This document shows, in pieces, positions 61,798-64,000 of a stretch of DNA of 64,000 bases. A model generated the notes under the pieces. That model was given only the letters and a program-made list of their open reading frames with translations. It made no database searches and was not told where the DNA came from. The stretch is from contig JAHBVY010000002.1 of assembly GCA_019637265.1 (NCBI GenBank), positions 62,001-126,000 of the forward strand. Direction: 5' to 3'. The translations under genes and the position numbers were made by a program. Position 1 is the first letter of the stretch, and the number at the start of each line of letters is the position of its first letter. The stretch is from Polyangiaceae bacterium (lineage in GTDB: Bacteria > Myxococcota_A > Polyangia > Polyangiales > Polyangiaceae).

Positions 61798-63990
61798 CTA
61801 CCACACCCACTCGAGCGCACCGTGATACGTGCGGCCGGGCAGGGGCTGCCCTAGTAAATCGTATTGGGCCTCGCCGAGCAGGTTCCGCGTCGCGAGGCTG
61901 AGCTGCAGGTGCTCACTCCACAGCGCCGCCAGCCACTCCAGGTCCAAGGTGGTCTGCGCGGGGATCACCAGGAGGCCCGCTGGGTCGGCGAAGCGCGACG
62001 AGCGATGGTGGGCGCTGAGGCCGAGCTGCATCGGGGGGAGCTGGCCCCAGGCGGGCGCCTTCAGCCAGGTGCGCGCACCACCGACCAGCCGTGAGTGATA
62101 CGGGAGCAGGTCACTCACGAGCGTGCGACCGGGGGTGACGTCGCGCGGCTCTTGCAAGGCCATGTTGACTTCGAAAGTCAGCCACGCGCCGTAATGTAGC
62201 GACAGCGCGCCCTCCGCGCCCAGCACCTCCGCGCGGCCCACGTTGAACGGCGTCACCACCCCGAAGGTGGAGCGGCGGTAAGCGATGAGCTCGCGACTCA
62301 CGCGCGCGAAGCCGAGCGCGCTCACCTCCAAGCCGAGCCGCTCCGTGACCTGCGTGAGCACCGTCACCCCCACGTCCGCCGACTCACCGCGCTCCGCGGT
62401 GAGCGCCGCGTTGCCCCGCACCAGCGCGGACAAACCGTAGAGCTCCCCGAGCGTGGCGTGACGCGCGTAGTGGCCCACGTTGGCGCGCAGCGTGACGGCG
62501 CCGAGCTGCCAGCGCGCGCCCAGGCGACCTTCGGGCGTGAGGCTATCTTCCGGCCTGCCACGATCGCCGTCCGTCGCCACCACCGAGAGCCCGCCCGCGG
62601 CGAGCAGCGACACGTCCGCGCCGAGCGCGAGCGTGCCCTCCAGCGCCGGGCGCAGGCTCGTGCGGAGCGCCTCCTCGCGCTCTCGCTGGACCAAGCTGAG
62701 CGAGTCGCGCGACACCTCGAGCAGCGCGAGCGCGTGCACCGGGCCCAGGCGATGCTCCAGCTTCCCTTGCTGAGTGAGGCGCAGGCTCTGGTGATGGGCG
62801 GGTACCTGACCGATGCCGATCTCGCTCAGCGGATCCGTCACGTGCTCACGCCCCAGCTGGAAGCTGGTGCTGAGCTCCACCGCGCAGGCGCCGCCGCCGC
62901 GCTCGTCACCGCACGGAGCCCGCCCGGAGACGCCCGCGAGCAGCCGCTCCGTCGCGCTCCGCGCGCGCCGCGCCGGGACCACCCCGAGGCCGCTCACCCC
63001 GCGCTCCCGCGTGAGCCCGTTCAGCACGCTGAGCACGCGACCGCCGCCGGGCAGCCGCGTGACGCCGATCGCCCACAGCTCGTGGTCACGATGGTCCGCG
63101 TTGTCACGCACGCGCTCGCGGTCGTCGCGAGGGTCGAAGGTGGTGCCGCCGTCGTCGAGGTAGCGGAAATCATTGTCGGCCGCCGCGTGGCGGTAGGCGA
63201 CCAAGGCGCCGCTGCTCACTTGATCCTGATGACTGTCTACTGGGTCACGACGCCTCACGCCGCGGCGCCCATCACCGTCCCCCGAAGCGACGCTCACCGC
63301 CGCGCTCTGCCACGCTTCCCCGTAGCTCCCGAGGCCCGCCGCGAGCCGCAGCTGGCTGTGCTTGGGGAGGCGCGGCGAGAGGACCACGGCGCCCCCGAGC
63401 CCGAAGCTCCCGATAGCCGCCGGCGACGCCCCGCGGAACACCTCCACCCGATCCAAGACCCACAGCGGCAGCGCGCTGAGATCCGCCGCCCCGGTGATCT
63501 CATCGTTCAAGCGGAACGGCCCAAGGTACACCGGCACCTGCGCCGCGGTCGAGCCGCGGAGGCTCAAGGTAGCGCGCTCCGCTCGCGAGCCGCTCCGCGC
63601 CACCTCGAGCCCCGGCGCCCACTTCAGGACGTCCGTCGCCGCCGCGCCAGGAGCCGAGAGCTCCCCCTCGCGGATCACGGTGCTCGCCGCGCTCAGATCG
63701 CGCGAGGAGCGCCGCGAGCGGCTCCCGCGCACCTCCACATCTCCTTCGTTAGTTTCACTGACGTTAGGCGCTCCTGAAGCATCATCGTCAGCTTCACTGA
63801 CACCCGAGGCACCCGGCTCACCCGAAGCCTCTTCATCAGCTCCACTGACGACAGCCTCTCCTAGCTCACCCGAGCCCTCTTCCTCAATTTCACTGACGTC
63901 ACCGCCCCGAGGAGCCTCCTCGTCAGCTCCCCAAACCGTCCCCGCGAAGAGTGACGCGCAGAAGAGCGCTCGAAGCGCCGCGCGTCCCAC
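61798..63990 (-). CDS. TonB-dependent outer-membrane receptor
   Basis: The 730-residue protein starts GTG 63990 with a signal peptide (VGRAALRALFCASLFAGTVWG). Residues 25-90 are an acidic linker with four repeats of an SGADEE/SEADDD-type unit. The plug domain has RDLSAASTVIREGELSA and the VEVFRGASPAAIGSFGLGGAVVLSP block; a 22-stranded barrel follows, ending GALEWVW (aromatic C-terminus). The plug and barrel match the TonB-receptor family, which imports siderophores, vitamins or sugars. The ligand cannot be assigned. The upstream neighbour is outside the window. Confidence 0.88.
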   Translation of the reverse strand: MGRAALRALFCASLFAGTVWGADEEAPRGGDVSEIEEEGSGELGEAVVSGADEEASGEPGASGVSEADDDASGAPNVSETNEGDVEVRGSRSRRSSRDLSAASTVIREGELSAPGAAATDVLKWAPGLEVARSGSRAERATLSLRGSTAAQVPVYLGPFRLNDEITGAADLSALPLWVLDRVEVFRGASPAAIGSFGLGGAVVLSPRLPKHSQLRLAAGLGSYGEAWQSAAVSVASGDGDGRRGVRRRDPVDSHQDQVSSGALVAYRHAAADNDFRYLDDGGTTFDPRDDRERVRDNADHRDHELWAIGVTRLPGGGRVLSVLNGLTRERGVSGLGVVPARRARSATERLLAGVSGRAPCGDERGGGACAVELSTSFQLGREHVTDPLSEIGIGQVPAHHQSLRLTQQGKLEHRLGPVHALALLEVSRDSLSLVQREREEALRTSLRPALEGTLALGADVSLLAAGGLSVVATDGDRGRPEDSLTPEGRLGARWQLGAVTLRANVGHYARHATLGELYGLSALVRGNAALTAERGESADVGVTVLTQVTERLGLEVSALGFARVSRELIAYRRSTFGVVTPFNVGRAEVLGAEGALSLHYGAWLTFEVNMALQEPRDVTPGRTLVSDLLPYHSRLVGGARTWLKAPAWGQLPPMQLGLSAHHRSSRFADPAGLLVIPAQTTLDLEWLAALWSEHLQLSLATRNLLGEAQYDLLGQPLPGRTYHGALEWVW

Positions 63991-64000
63991 GAAACCCGCG

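Overview
The window is about 70% G+C and reads like a chromosome segment of a myxobacterium (Myxococcota, most likely a Polyangia-type lineage). Reasons are the density of predicted lipoproteins, proteins of the kinds common there (cysteine-repeat surface proteins, PEGA, Sel1 and HEAT repeat proteins, a kinase with HRDITPAN, a MYXO-CTERM-like C-terminal anchor) and small transcription units of changing direction. This placement is inference. No rRNA, tRNA, CRISPR array, transposase or phage module was recognised.

Layout. 1-16.5 kb: an edge-truncated hypothetical gene and a phospholipase D/cardiolipin synthase; an M48 metalloprotease lipoprotein; a lone SctU/FlhB-type secretion switch protein; a coupled PspA plus degenerate cyclase/ATPase pair; lpd with a 2-oxo acid dehydrogenase E1 alpha; a scarred stretch (10.8-12.5 kb) with a small ORF between direct repeats, a broken DUF1016 nuclease gene and a Uma2 nuclease; a HEAT protein; and a lipoprotein-dppB-dppC operon. 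16.5-31.4 kb: ferredoxin, lipoproteins, a cyclic-nucleotide-binding/uridine-kinase fusion coupled to a zinc-finger SDR lacking the usual catalytic Tyr, a PEGA membrane protein, a Fur-family regulator, a zinc-type ArsR-CDF efflux operon with a visible operator, a TerB-like protein, a redoxin lipoprotein and a metallophosphoesterase.

31.4-47.6 kb: an acidic-linker Sel1 protein; a hydrolase/acyl-CoA-synthetase fusion coupled to a UbiA-type prenyltransferase; a 58-residue zinc ribbon protein; a diiron ferritin-like enzyme; an SDR; a DUF481 outer-membrane protein; a serine protease with three Ca-loop-like repeats; a 713-residue cysteine-repeat lipoprotein; and an acetoacetate-decarboxylase-like protein. 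47.6-64 kb: a 925-residue protein with a P-loop-like motif behind an AT-rich palindrome-dense promoter; an MDR reductase; a VWA lipoprotein; a Ser/Thr kinase operon with cysteine-rich secreted proteins; a NodB deacetylase divergent from a secreted Fam20C-like kinase; a coiled-coil membrane protein; and a TonB-dependent receptor.

Three non-coding patterns cross the whole window: a G-rich dispersed motif (core TTTGGGGGTT, often flanked by GGACGGCACCGCG) found mostly just after stop codons; long perfect or near-perfect hairpins between convergent genes; and a 13-mer TCAGN3CACTGA that recurs in one reading phase inside unrelated genes and forms a perfect palindrome upstream of the serine protease gene. 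The most interesting protein-level items are the Fam20C-like kinase, the 925-residue P-loop-like protein with its operator cluster, and the unusual fusions.
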